Below are positions 26,101 through 39,900 of a stretch of DNA of 64,000 nucleotides, one piece after another (position 1 is the stretch's first letter; the number at the start of each line of letters is the position of its first letter). This DNA is from Trema orientale. Taxonomy: Eukaryota; Streptophyta; Magnoliopsida; Rosales; Cannabaceae. The stretch lies in assembly GCA_002914845.1 (NCBI GenBank), contig JXTC01000057.1, forward strand, positions 802,922 to 866,921. The letters are read 5' to 3'. The notes beneath the pieces are model-generated. The model did no database searches. It was not told the DNA's origin and saw nothing but the letters and a program-made list of their open reading frames with translations. The position numbers were made by a program, and so were the translations under genes.

Positions 26101-28839
26101 TCGTCAAAACTATTTTAACCTGGTAAGGATTAGGGGGAAAAGAAATGCATAAGAGATTGATGATCCACATACAACTACACAAGGGAGACAAATAGTCAAC
26201 AAGAGCAAATGAGATATACGTCTTTTTTCTTTACTAGCTGAGTGGTATATTTGCACAAAATGGTTCCATTATGAACTTTGAATCAGGTAATATCCTAAAA
26301 AAAATTTTTAAAAAAAATTGAAGCAATGAGATGTGGAACGTAATTTTTACTTCAAATACTTTTGGTGCTAATGTCGTGGAGTGCGTAGAGCCGTAGACTT
26401 ATATCAATTTTTATAATTAAACTAAATACAAAAATTAAAATATGAAACCGTGATTTTATTTTTTCAGGTATATTGCAAATATGATGGATTAATTGTTCTG
26501 ACTGAAAAAACACGATATTTATATAAATATACCCTACTACAGAATTTCTATTTAAAAAAAAATCAGTATCTAATTTAATTTAATTTGAGAGGCTGGGGGA
26601 AAGCATTTATTGATGTCGAGTCAAGAAAAAAAGAAAAAGTAGACATTGATTGCAATGGAGGAAAACAACTAAGAAAAGAGCCTGTCAATTTCATAATATT
26701 GCAACATTAAATTCCACAAGGAAATACAACAACATTGTTGAAAATTGCTATATCTATAAGTAACTAAGTCAGCAAGTTAACATAGTGAAAAAGAATTTTC
26801 TTGGAGGGAATAAACGATGAAACTAAATTAATAGACTTTTTCTTTTTCCCCTTTCTTGAATGGGATTAGAAGAGTTACTCGTTCAGCATTCAACAAAAAT
26901 AAAAGACAAAAACAATTAATTCAACCCAAAAAAAAGACCCGAGTGAATTACTAGGGTGGTGACGTGTGTCTTTGTAATTGTAGGCAAGGTTGCCACGGAA
27001 CCAGAATTTTAGCAAAAATAATTATCGATGTCATCTCGTTCTTTATTTCTTTCGTCAACTTAGAAATCTTATCTTGGAGTCCACTGTTGGGCGCATGCTC
27101 GGAGTTGATCGCAGAAGCAATGGCTAACTAGTTTTATTAATGCGTTTCAAATGTGAAAATGGAGGGGGAGAAGTGTGCTTAAGTGTACTAGTGTAAAATG
27201 GCGGTAGCAGGATACATGCTTCTTAATGAACTTGAAACCCTTTGGTTGTTGATATATGATTTAATCCTTATTTTGTTATTATTATTGATGTTATATTATT
27301 ACCATTTTTTTCCCCGAATCTTTTATTAAAATAATACAGTACTACAACTAAACTTAAGAAGTCAATATGAGAGGCAAAAGGACTACGACGTGATAACTCT
27401 TTTGGCTCAATCATTATATTATTGTCTATTCTTGTACACTAATTCAAAACATTAATACAAGTGGCAAGACAACCTTTTTTTTTTTTGGGTGATGGCAACA
27501 AAATATATGTTAAAATAATTACAGAAGCCTACAAATACACGACTCACATCTTAACTATGTTGATTATAATAAGTTGTCCTAATAGAAGTGTTACAATTAG
27601 GCATTTATTAATTACTTTCGATGCTTTGTGTGGGAAATATGGGATTATGCACCATCATAAATTGGTCTTGGGTTGTGCAAATAAGGCACATGTATATGAA
27701 CCCAATTCTACAGCTAATGGTCCCCAACAAATAATAAAATTGTACACCAAAATAAGAGCTTGATTAGACCCTCTGAACCGTACCCGTGTAATCTTATGCA
27801 GAAAAGCAAAACAAAACACAACCTTGCATTGATCCTGGAATTGAAAACATCGTATTGCTTTGTTTTTGGCCAATAAAATTTCTTAATATAAGTTTGATAT
27901 TTTGTTGGTTTTGGCCCCATAAGATCTCTCTTAATCCCTTTTCTTCAATTAGGAGCAAGAAATATAGGATATGGTATACATAATACACTATAAATTGTAA
28001 TCAATGAAATGCTCATGAAGGAATATTGGCTTTTCGTAAATACCGTCCAATTTGCACTATTCAATCATTATATGATCTGATGTTCAAAAACGTATAGTAT
28101 GAAGAGGTGTTTACATATTTTATAAGCTTCTCGGAAAATAGTATAAAAGATTACCACAAAACTTTTGTTCATTTACTAAAGATGATGGGGAAAAAAAATC
28201 TCAAATGGATATGCGGGAGGAAGTGTTTAAGTTAGTGGTGCCGAATCGGATCTACGAACAAGTACCAATCCAAAATTGGGCACGAGAAGTCTCACGGTAC
28301 TTTGGGTTGATCGTCTCCTTACATGCTTACGGTGGTATAGTTATTATATAGTATTAATTAGAACAACTACAAATAATCCACAACTCAAGAGCTTACTATT
28401 TTGGAAGAGTTGGGAAAAAAAACAAGGATAGGGAGAGGAGGAAGGGAGATATCTTTTTACTTACAGAATATGCGTCTATTTTTTCTATCTCTTAAGAATA
28501 TTTCTCTTTTCCATGAATAGAAAATATTCCTTAATGAATAGGATAATATATCTAAATTAAATGTATATATTCATATATGGCGCATTCACATATGAACTAG
28601 GCAAGAAACGTGAAATGTTCACACTTTAACTAGATATTTCCTTTAGTATATCAGATTGCACCACTACAGGCGGTCCAATATGACTACAGGCAAGAGTCCA
28701 ACAAAAAAATATACTAATGTTAGTATATTGTTAAGGAATTATTTTAACTATCTCGTCGAATTTGCATATTTTTTTATTTAGAACATGATCTAACATTCAA
28801 AAATTCGAGTTTTCTTCTACTATATAATCCTCTTTCTAA

Positions 28840-29224
28840 GGTCACATTTGGTTATGGAATGGAATTTGAATAATAATAGGAATGGTAATAGAATGGAATT
28901 AGAATAGTAATGGGAATGGTAATACATTATTTAGTTAAAATTAGAATCAACAGTGGAATGGAATGAAATATATTGTGTATTGACAAAATTACCCTTACTT
29001 CTAAATATTTTAGCAGGGCAAAGAGGGAAAAATTAATTTTACCAAAATTTGAAAGAGATTGAAACTTTTATTCCATTGGTAGAATAGTGGAATAACAATT
29101 CCATCATTTAATGGAATTATAATTCCCATTCTCTTGCAAAAAAAATGAAACAAATATTGGAATGTACTATTTGGTGGAATAGATTTTCCATTCCAAACTC
29201 TACTCCTTCAAACCAAACATAGCC
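28840..29224. mobile_element. MITE with GGTCACATTTGGTT-type terminal inverted repeats and TAA target site
   Basis: The left end GGTCACATTTGGTT is matched by the complement of the right end, GGCTATGTTTGGTT. Both ends run inward into GGAATGGAAT-type repeats in opposite orientation. TAA flanks both sides, fitting the 3-bp TWA duplication of PIF/Harbinger (Tourist-like) MITEs. A 5-bp CTAAG duplication is an alternative reading if the ends shift by one base. Confidence 0.6.
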
Positions 29225-31084
29225 TAAGTGTTATGTAGTAGTAAATAAACGCCACTTTGATGAACTTGGATAATCCGATTCATCCATTGAAGTAAGTCCC
29301 ATTGTACTATCCATGTGGGCCCCACTCCTATAGAGGGCTTGGATCTCTCTCAGTCTAAGACCCATCTACCACAACGCATGGTAATATACAAACATTACTA
29401 AATTTTATTTATTTATTTGATTATTTTTTTTGTTGGGATAGTGGGTTACTCCTACTTACTACACAAGCATGTGGGTGTGGGAGAGCCTACTAGGGTTTGA
29501 GCAAAAACAGGTTGGTGGTTGCCACATAAAGCGTTTGGGGTCTCGACCCACCAACAGACCCAACCCCTCACCGTCTCGTCCGTGACCCGACTTTGTTAGC
29601 CCAAATGGGCAACTATTGTTCTTAATATTTACTTATAGAATAAAAAGGAAAAAGTGGAAAAATAACCAAATATAGCTGTGAGCTAAAGCCATCTATTGAA
29701 TTTGAGCTAGCGGATAATCAATATCTATAAAAGACAGAATCATGGACCTCAAATCACAAAAAGGTAATTGGTAACTATTTGTTTGGTGCTCTAATCTGAC
29801 CATCTGAGCCTAAGAAATAGGAACAATTCCACGTGAAAGAATTAACAAATAGTGAAGCAGCAGTTTAATAAAAAATTTCAGTAAATATAATCACTAATAT
29901 TGGATTTATATAATTTATGAAATTATGCCAATATGTAGATAATATTTGTATGAAAATTATTTTATACTCTCGTTTCAAGTTAAATTGCAGTGACCCCCTT
30001 TAAACAAAAAATTATTAAATAATTACAGTAACACCCCTAGACTGAAAAAGGACTGGACCAATTAGTAGTTAATTAGGCTGAATTAGGTTGGATTGCAGAA
30101 GAGGCTACATGTCTGACCTAGTTACTGGGCCTGGGCGTGTTGTGATATCTCAAAATTCCAAACGACACCCAATTCCTCACATAACATAAAGAGTCAATAA
30201 TAACAGGAAGTATAACATTCTTTTTCTTTACGTTACTGATGAATATGCATATAAATTTAAGTACTTATTTTAAAATAATTGTGTCATATGTTCTTATCAT
30301 TTTAAGTTTTGGTGCTAATTCATTAAGATTATTAACCTTAACTATCTAAGAAATTTTACAGTGGAATGCTCGAAATACGCTCAACGGTATATGTTTGAGG
30401 TGTATTAAGTTCGTTTTTCTCGTATGATTATTTAGCACTTTATTTAATTAGGAAGCATTGTTAAAATTAATTAATTTAATATGACACATAGTTTTTTACT
30501 TTTAAATTATTTTCCATATTTTATTTGACAAATGTTTGAACCAAATTGATTATTATTTGTACGTGACTATGTCATTTATTGACCTGCCATATTTTCTTGT
30601 GCATAATATTCATTAAATTATACAAATCTAATTTGGGTTCTATTATAACGTTATTGCTATTATTATTATTATTATTATGTTAAGAGTGTTTTAAGTATTT
30701 AATAGTCTATTGTTAAACTTAATGTTGGTTAATTTATTATTTTTTATATTACTTTGTTTTCATTATTTTTTTTTCCAAAAAAAATTATATATATATAGAA
30801 AGGTAGAGTTGTGGACTTTGTTATGTCGGCAAACTTGTTGAAACCTTATATATTCTTATTTGTCTTGATACTTCTTCTTCCACTAGCCAACAAATAATTT
30901 TACTTTCATTTTAGTCTCTACTCCTCTTGGACTTCTCACTAACGTACTCAAATTCTATGACTATTATTCACTTGTTTCGAGAGGGTAGAATAATGAAAAT
31001 TAAACAAATCAAATCATTGAATTTGCTTTTATACTGTTTGTGTAGACACTTGTAAGGTATGTTCAAAGGAATTATCATTCTCTT

Positions 31085-31267
31085 AGGTATTTTTTTTTTT
31101 ACCTATGCATAAGTATTAATTTGGCCAATGAAAATTTTTTTTACAAATTTTTTTATATTAAAAAATAAGATAGAGAAATAGCATTAATGATGCACGTCTT
31201 TTCATACACTTGATTATAGCCGTTGGATCACCATTAGATGATGATCCAACGGTTAAAAAAAATACCT
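31085..31267. mobile_element. Short foldback element with AGGTATTTTTT ends
   Basis: The ends AGGTATTTTTTTT and AAAAAAAATACCT are inverted. Inside is the hairpin CCGTTGGATCA ... TGATCCAACGG (about 31220-31252). A related but diverged sequence occurs at about 52420-52610, inside the large element described there. Confidence 0.45.
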
Positions 31268-31682
31268 ACATATAGGTAAAAAAAAAAAAATCTATTGGAT
31301 TAGTAACCTATATATATATACTTATTGATGGTATTTACTTAAATTGAATTATGTTATGTGTATACTAAGGAAAAGGAAATCGTAAACTTTTGCATTTAGT
31401 ACTTAGTTTTGGAAGTTTGTACATAAACTTTTCGTGTCTTACATTCATGATTAATTAATTAGTTTTATTTTAAATTTAAAGCTATTTGTAACCGTTTTCA
31501 AGGATTCTATTCGAGTGTGTATAAATAAATAATTGAGAGTAAATTATATGTTATATCATTAGATTATTTTAATTATATCACTACAATGGTTGAATTGTAA
31601 TTAATTGTCTCTGTTTCATCTTTCTATTTGAATTTTTCATAAGACTTGGACTTAAAATATCTGTGTAATAATTTTGGTAAAG

Positions 31683-31686
<4 letters not shown>

Positions 31687-31732
<46 letters not shown>
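31687..31732. repeat. (AT)n microsatellite
   Basis: An uninterrupted AT dinucleotide run of about 23 repeats. It is likely polymorphic. Confidence 0.95.
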
Positions 31733-31735
<3 letters not shown>

Positions 31736-34221
31736 GCAAAGGTTAGAGTTGAACCGAGGAATGAATGTTTAGGGTCTAATATTATAAACTGATTTCATAT
31801 GACTATTATTGGAATATTATAATCCTTCATGATTATTTGTGTAAATCATGAAAATCAAATTATTCTTAGTCTAAATATTTGGTTCCATATTTTATTTTTC
31901 TGTCATTAGCTCGTAGTTTGCATTCCTATATTTGGAATACATAAAAACTATTTATTTTTACTCTAAGTTGAAAATGTAAATTTTTACTCTGATAGTGGTA
32001 TGGGGAGGACCGCTGCAGTACACAAAAAGGTTTAAGATGTATTTGAGACTTGATACCTCTATACGACAGCTTATAATTAGGTATTAGTTATTAGTTATCT
32101 GAATGGCTTAGTATACGATTCACGGTCTTGTCATGCAATACAATATACACAGGAATCCCAATCATACGAATATATGGTCTCTGGTAAATGCACATTGTAT
32201 TTGTACTCATTACTTACTGAGTTCCATACTCATATGTATTCTTACATTGTAGATGATACTGTTGATATATGAGCGAGGATGAGGAGTGCCAACTTTTCGA
32301 CCGCGACTTGTGTATATGAGCATTTTGATACTTAGTTTTTCTGACAGAGGATTTTGTACCTGTTTTTGAGTGTGTGTATATTATGTAGGTCTGTGTGAGA
32401 GGTGTACAATGTATGTATATCTATATACTTTATAGTACTATACGTATAATTATGAGTGGGATTTTTTCTTTTAGTTCTAGAGAGTTTAAAGTTTTAATTT
32501 TCTCCTATTTTATCACTTAACGTCTCCCGATTTCACTAAATATTTATAGAAATATCTTCTATGTACGTAGTCAAATTGGGGAATGTTACATACGTCGCAT
32601 ATTCAGTGGGAAAAGGTTGACTCCAGTTTTGATAAGTTCCAAATAAAACAGATAAGCTTGGTCATTAAATTATCAATCTTTTTCATTATAGTTAATCCCC
32701 ATATATAGATTGATTGTGATCCCCATTAATTGATTTGATTTAATGAACTTAGACATAATTAGATTCTAATTATAGTTAATTGAATATTAACAAATTAGAG
32801 AAGAACTGACAAGATAATATTTGATTGATTGCTGAACATAAAAAGTAATACATGATAGTCAAATATTGCAATCTATGAAATTAGGAAACATAATATTCCT
32901 GAAAAGAAAATAATCTTCACAGGCAAAAATTAGCTAGTGATTGGAGGTAATCACACCACAGTCATAATAATTGTAGGCATGTGGCACTCCTAATGTTTTC
33001 TTATAGAGACCTCCTTCCTATTACCTAAAAATAGGTGACTGACATCTCTTTCATAGGTGATAGAAACTGTAACTAAGTTATGCCAGTTTTTCAAGAGAAT
33101 AGATTCATAAAGATAAGTGAATAATCATCTTTTTGTTCTTTGATTTCTTTGTGAATCTAGTGTAGAAACTAACTTCATCTTTTCCTGTGTAGTATATAGA
33201 GACTACACTCTTATGTGACTATATATAATGATAGACCGGAAGATCAATTAGGGATTGAAGTTGTTATCTTTCTCATTTTGGATCAACAAGAGGTCTGATT
33301 CTATTAATAATATCTAATATGTTATTATAAGTATTTATAATACTCTTGGTTATTTTCCACTGCGGTTGTTTAAAAGAAAAATTGTTGGTACCTTTTCAAT
33401 AAAAATTAAAATTTTAAAATTATTACCAACTGCGATTTTTCTCTAGTCTTTCCAATACTATGGACCAAAAATAATTGCATTAACATGCCTTATGGCTAAA
33501 AGAAGAACAAATTAAAAAAAATCAGTTAAATTTTTCATCATTCATTTATGTTATTCTTTTAATTTTAACAGTTATGTGTTAATTTTCTAAAAAAAAATAT
33601 GTGTTAATTTAATAAACTAAACAGATTTGATAAAAAGAATTAATAGTTAAACGAAAAATATTACTAAAAGAGAAGGTAATAGTGTAAATTTGTTTTTGTT
33701 ATGAGAGTTTTATGTAAATTTGCCATAAAACAAAGAGAGTTTGTATAGCTTTTCCCTAAGAAAAGGTGTTAGCGTAATTTATTTTATTTTATTTTTTGTA
33801 ATGAGATTATTGGAGTGTTATGTAATAAAACAAAGAGTGAGAGTATAGCTTTCTCCAAATATAACTTAGAACGTTCACTATCGTTAAAAAATTTAAACCA
33901 TAAAAGAGAAGAAATTGGGAGCCAATGTTAAAAATTTTTGCCATTGAAAAAATGTTTAAGATAAGAAAGTTTCTATTATGTGACTAAAATTGATGCACAT
34001 AATTGGTATAAGTTTTTAGTATCATAGTTTTTTAATATCTATAAACCAGAGAGAATGGTCGTTATTTAAAAGATAAATATATCAAATAGAAAAAGGTTTG
34101 AAGATACGTTGATAGCATTATCTCTTTATAGTAATAATTCACTCAGGACACCCAAGTGGTTGGGAACAACAACCAGTTTGTCCCATAAAATCAGATTTCA
34201 CATTCCCGTTTCCAAAGACAG

Positions 34222-34225
<4 letters not shown>

Positions 34226-34294
<69 letters not shown>
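34226..34294. repeat. Long (AT)n microsatellite
   Basis: An uninterrupted AT dinucleotide run of about 34 repeats. Open frames through it (repeating Tyr-Ile) are artefacts. Confidence 0.95.
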
Positions 34295-34297
<3 letters not shown>

Positions 34298-36251
34298 TAC
34301 ATTTACACCCATTGATTATGTCAAATTACAATAGCATTCCTAGACCAAAAATATTTACCTTAATGATCTAAAAGATTAAAAATAAATAAATAAAAAAGCA
34401 TACATACACCCCTCTATTAGTCAAATTTGACAAAAATTTCATTTTTTTCACAATAAAGTTCACTTAATTATGATTTAATTATATAAAAACATGTATTGGC
34501 CATTTAAATTAAAAGAATAACAAACTAAACTGTGAGAATTTCAATGATTTTTCATATAATTTAACAAATATATTTTGCCAAACATCAGAAAATATTGACC
34601 TCAATTGATCTCATTCATTTGCAATTCAAATAAAGCAATATTTGAGAATACATAATCACAGTTAACTCAAAATTAAGAGTAATGCTAATCATTGCCTATG
34701 AAATTCTTTTCCACTGAGATTGTCAATAGAATTTCATTTATGATCCAGTTCGATGTAAGTCTCATTATATTAGTTGACTTTAGTTTGACAAAGATGAGCC
34801 AAATTTTTTCAAAGTCTGTTACATCATACATAAAGTGCTCAACCTTATTTATATTGTTGCGAACTACTATTAATTAATTGTAAATAAGTTAAATCTATGT
34901 CTTTTATGAATCTACACCTTAATCACAAAAATACATATTAATACAATTAAATAGACCTTTATTCAAATAACATTATGCACAACCAATTAATTGGATAATA
35001 CTTTTATTTCACTAATATGAAAATGTTACATAAAAACAACCGCTTTTATGAGCTCTCCCGCTAATTTCAACATATAGAGTTTCATTTTAGTTTTGTCATA
35101 AAGTAAGAGATGCAAAGTGTATTTCTTTTAGAGAGATAATATCAAAACAAACTCATTACCTTTGGCCTTTTAGCAAAAATACCGATACTTTATCAGTAAT
35201 ATCAAATAAAACATTCTATTTGTATTTTTTAATCAAATATCAATGGATCCGCATATGTAATCAACATGGAGTTTAAAATTATTGAAGAAACGTCTTTACT
35301 CTTTAAAATTATCGAGTGGTATCCACAAATTTAGCTGAATGGAAACCACATAAACTAATGAATGGATTGTAACATTTTAGGATTCCAACTGTACGACGAC
35401 CTTCAAATGCACAAAAGTTCTTTTTCTGATTCCTGTTATCTAATTTTAAAGATAAAAACATAACTTTTCAATAATTTTAACTTTAATTTTGATCTCATAT
35501 ATGAATCTGATGGGATTTAATAGAAAAATACGAGTAGTAGGTTTTATTTGTTGAAAAATATGATTTTTTTTTAATAAAAAAGTGTCGAACATGTTTTTTT
35601 TTTTAATTTGAAATTATTCCTTCTTTAAAATTCACTATGTTAGAATAAGAGTTTATTTTATATCTTATGTTTGCCGTCCAAATTATGTTGGGTATCTTAC
35701 TATGCCAACGAATTAAGTTCCAACTTTGCCTTTGAACTATTAAAATCATCGTTCACGTACTTACTCTATGAGACAAACATACAAAATTGGCTCTAATTTT
35801 AGTCCCAAATACTCATTTAGATTTTCAACAAATATTCTAAAATTATGACACTTGTAATTGTCTGTCTGTTTGTCCACTAAAATTATGATTTTAATAGTTT
35901 GGGGAAAAAATTTGAAACTTCTGATGGTTTAAGAGCATATTAAGACATTTTACATTGCTCAAGGACAAACATGAAATAAACATTAGATTTAGAATTATAC
36001 ATAAATTATTTCAAAATATTTTCAAATTTTCCTTTCCAAACTTCCAACTAAAAATGGAAAAAAGAACAAAGAAATTGCTGATAGTTCCATAATTTGTTTA
36101 GGTAAAAATAAATAAGAATTACTAAATGCACTCACTGTTTTCTAAATTTTTATTATCTTTGTGCTTGGCATGTGATTCTATTATCCAAGTTTACACTTGA
36201 AGAATAAATCAAACGAATTATAATGGAATCATTTGAAGCAGTGAGACTTTA

Positions 36252-36727
36252 GGGCCCGTTTGACTGCAATAGTGGAATAGTAATGGTAATTGTAATAGTA
36301 ATCAGAATGGAATGGAAAAAGAATGATAATGTAATTATATTGTTTGGTTGGAGTGGTAGAATCAGTAGCTAAATTGACATTCTTATGTTTGATTAACTGT
36401 GAAAAGGAATGGAATTAGTTGTACCGTTAAATTTAAAATGAATATTTTACGTATTTTAAATTATATTTAGCATTCAATTATTTTATTAATTAAATCATTA
36501 TTTTATTAAATTATTTTACATTTAGTAATATTTTATTTTATTAATTAAATTATATTTGATTAAATTATTTTACATTTAGCATTATTATATTTTATTTTAT
36601 TAATTAAATAGTTTAATTAAATGGTATTTCATTCCACTTTATTTCTTTTTAATGGAAATATTTTTCCTATTGAATTTGATTATTTTGGAATTATTTTTAT
36701 TTCATTCTTTTCTATTACTAAAACATA
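36252..36727. mobile_element. MITE-like element next to the promoter of the H-x-T/S gene
   Basis: It starts GGGCCCGTTTGACTGCAATA after TTTA and runs into GGAATGG-type repeats, resembling the element at 28840. The right end is decayed; its complement reads TATGTTTTAGTAATAG, which aligns loosely with the left end. It ends about 180 bp before the ATG at 36908. Confidence 0.4.
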
Positions 36728-36907
36728 TTTGATTTATCATGCTCTAAATTTATGTTTAAAAAAAAAAAACTTTACCTCTCTGACGTAAGCAGAGCTAGTC
36801 AAAGCCACGCGTCCTTCTGGAGTGGGTCGGTCCTTACTCCTTAGCCTAGTTCCGGGATCTCACCAATTGAACTTCGCAAGGGCTAAAACCCGAAACGGCG
36901 CCGGATC

Positions 36908-39900
36908 ATGGCCAGGGTCCTCCAATGGTGGAGCCACTCCAAGACCGTAGCCCTAATCTGGTTCGTCTCCGCCATAGTTTTCTACACTCTCTTCCAAATG
37001 GCTCTTCGAAATTCCAATTCGGCTTCTTCAGGTCGCTATTATGCCTTTATTCCCTCTCTCCCGTTTGGTTCCCGAGAAAATTTTGTTGAATTTGATCTGG
37101 CATTGATGAATTTTGATTTTGCAGATTCTTTGGTCTCGAGTGAGGTTCGGAGGTCGAAGTTGTATGATGGGATGGCTAGGGATTTGGACGAGAAGGGAGC
37201 GGCTTTTCTGAAGCAGGGGGAGACTTCTCAGTCGTTGTCGCTATCTGATATTTTTACTCTGAAGGATGGGTCTGTTGAGCCAGTGCTTAAGGTAGTAAGT
37301 TTGATTTAGGGTTTAATTGAGTGAAAGATTTGTGCATTTGTGGTTTTCTTCTTATTTGAGATGTGGGTGATGATTTAAGGTATGCGGGCTTTGTTTTTGT
37401 AGGCTGCAAATCCGCCTGTTCGTGCTAATGTCTTGTATCTCAGCACGGAGTATTCAGTACCCATCTCGTAAGCATTATTTTTTTTCTTTTTAGTGCCATT
37501 GTTCTTGTTTACTTGTCCATAAGACTATTTAACTTGAGAAGGTACAAAATCTCTACATATAGATGATCTTAGGATCTGGGGATCGTGTGAACAAAACCCT
37601 TTTAGGCACTACAGTTGTATTTACTGAAACACTTGCATTTTCTTTCTGATGAGATTATTGCAAATAAGTTTTCTTTATATAATACGGGATTTGTTTTGTG
37701 CGGGTATGTGAACATATGTTGAATGATGCATTCATGCTTGGTTTGTTGCAGGGAGACTGTAAAACGAATAGTTAATCCTTACTTCGATAAATGTAAGCTT
37801 TTGCTTTTCCAAGCTGGTCATCGATGTTGTTGCTGCTGATTAAGGTTTCATGTTTTGAGTAATCTTGTGATCCTCATGTGAAGGGATTTATACTTTGTGA
37901 TCAGACAATGAGGATCTTTTGTTCTTTTAATTTCTTGTATCTGTTTTTGGCATGCTTACATATATCCTGGTTAGCTATCTGGTTTCAGAATTCGAGTTTG
38001 TACCATTTCAGCATGTTTCATGCCTCGCATCATATTACACCTGTTCCTGCTACTGAGGACGAGGTATNTTTAAAAAAGAAATAAATAATAACGAAGGAAA
38101 ACAGATCGTGATAATCCTGATGAACTTTTAAACCCTGTTTGTATTATCAGATCGAAGCTGAGGTAAATGCTGTTAGAGCCACTTCAAAGACTCTATGCCC
38201 TTTAAACATTGTCTTGGATAGGGTGGTCTTAACTTCAACAGGTGTGCTTCTGGGGTGCTGGCAGGTTACCTCCTATAACTTACGTACTTCTTTTTCTTTT
38301 CCCTCTAATTTTTGGAAATAGAAAAGTATGATCTTCCTAAGCAAATTATATAATTGCAAAGTCACTTGTCCATTTTTTTTAGCTCTCTACTTTAGTAGAT
38401 TATAACTAATAGCTACTAGTTTCTTTTTCTTGCTATGTGTTGTGTTTTATCTTCTAAGGATTCTTGAAAAGAATATTTGACAACATTCTATTTTATTATT
38501 CACCCCTTTATGTTGAGAAATGACACTTGTAATATTCAACTCTTATATAAGCTTTTTGCACGCGTCATCAAAATTTGGTCTATTATTCCGGCTCTTAACC
38601 AACATTTTACTTGTATAGGTTACTTCTGGGACCGATCCAGTAACCATCCGTGCCAAACTGAGAACTGCACTTCCCCGTGCACCAGAAAAGCAGCTTGTAA
38701 GGACCATATTAATTCCTCTTTAAGTAGATTTTAATTCTTCTTTTCTAAGACTCGTTGAGTGAAGTGAATTAAAACATTAAAAAGTACATAGCTGTGAACT
38801 TGTGAAATACACACATTCACAAACACCAATAAATTGATTAAAAATACTATACAATCGAGGTCAAAGTTATTATCAATCGTGGATGTTTCAGGAAATCTTT
38901 GATATGCCAATAGATTTAACTTTGACCTCGATTGTAGTATTCTTTTATTCTTTAGTTTTAGAGAACTTATTTTCTTCTTTTAATCGGTCTTATTGGCTAA
39001 CAGAGTCACCTTTCTTCTCGTCGTACTTGGGGACAGTTGTGTGGTGTGGGGCCACTGTAGTTTGAAATGTTTTTTCACAAAGTTCCATTACTTAGGCTCC
39101 TAAACAATCTTAGGCACTCAATTTTGACTTTTATTTAAGATGCCTTATCAGAAGGTATTTCCTTTTTTCTGGCCTTCTGAAGTAAAATGGTGCTGGAAGT
39201 TGCTTCCTGAGACATGCCTTAAGAATGAGATGCATGTCTGGCCTTTCTTATTTTAGAAACTATTGAGACGACCTTTGTATAGAATTCAGTGTTTTGGCTG
39301 GCCTCATTTTGATCTGTGGTTAGTCAGTGCTTTGTGCAATATCATGTGTTATTGAACTTCTTTTTCTTCAGTAAAGCTAATGCGGACATTGAGTTTGATT
39401 TGCTATCTTTTGCCATTTACATTTCTTGTGCATGTAGCTTTTATTGATTTGTATCTTTATATATACAGTATGATGCTGCAATTCTTCACACATCATTCGC
39501 AAGGCTTCTTGGTCAGCCCAAAGCTTCAGCCATGGTAGTATTTTGAAGTAGTCTTTAAGTTGCAAACGCTTGTCAAGTATAATGATCATTACTCTGATGT
39601 GTTTTATACGACGAATTAAAGAAATATCAAGTATAAAGTCAAGCATAACACCGGCTTTGGATGTACAAACTAAGTAGTAGTGTTCTGTATGTTTTTTGTG
39701 CTCTTGATACATTCTTATGATTTTTTTTTTTTTGTTTTTTTAAATTATGTGCAGGATAGTCATAATTCGGATCTAGTCCAGTTCTTTCATGAACTAGTTG
39801 CTCGCCTGAACATGGAACTTCGTGGATTTAGGGTAAGCTGTTATTTTTCTTATAAGAGCATTTTCAGTGCATATGCCAATTTTAATGCTATATTTGGTTT

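Larger units (their letters stand above)
23180..36785. other. Long gene-poor region downstream of TCP14-like gene
   Basis: No supported protein gene is seen over about 13.6 kb. A less AT-rich part at 23.93-24.45 kb contains GTGGGACC (23988-23995), a class I TCP site. A perfect GTGGGCCCCAC palindrome lies at 29315-29325. MITE-like elements occur at 28840-29224, 31085-31267 and 36252-36727, and long AT microsatellites at 31687-31732 and 34226-34294. The remaining short frames (for example around 27461-27763) show no domain and look random. Confidence 0.55.

Noticed and set aside
27461..27763. 100-codon open frame in the gene desert
   Set aside because: No recognisable motif, AT-driven composition, no splice or promoter context.
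29400..29600. Possible second SINE
   Set aside because: A GGGTTTGAGC sequence loosely resembles box B, but there is no box A at the right distance and no target-site duplication.
31980..33300. Possible LTR-retrotransposon remnants
   Set aside because: Some phrases resemble retroelement flanks, but I found no paired LTRs, primer-binding site, polypurine tract or gag/pol coding.
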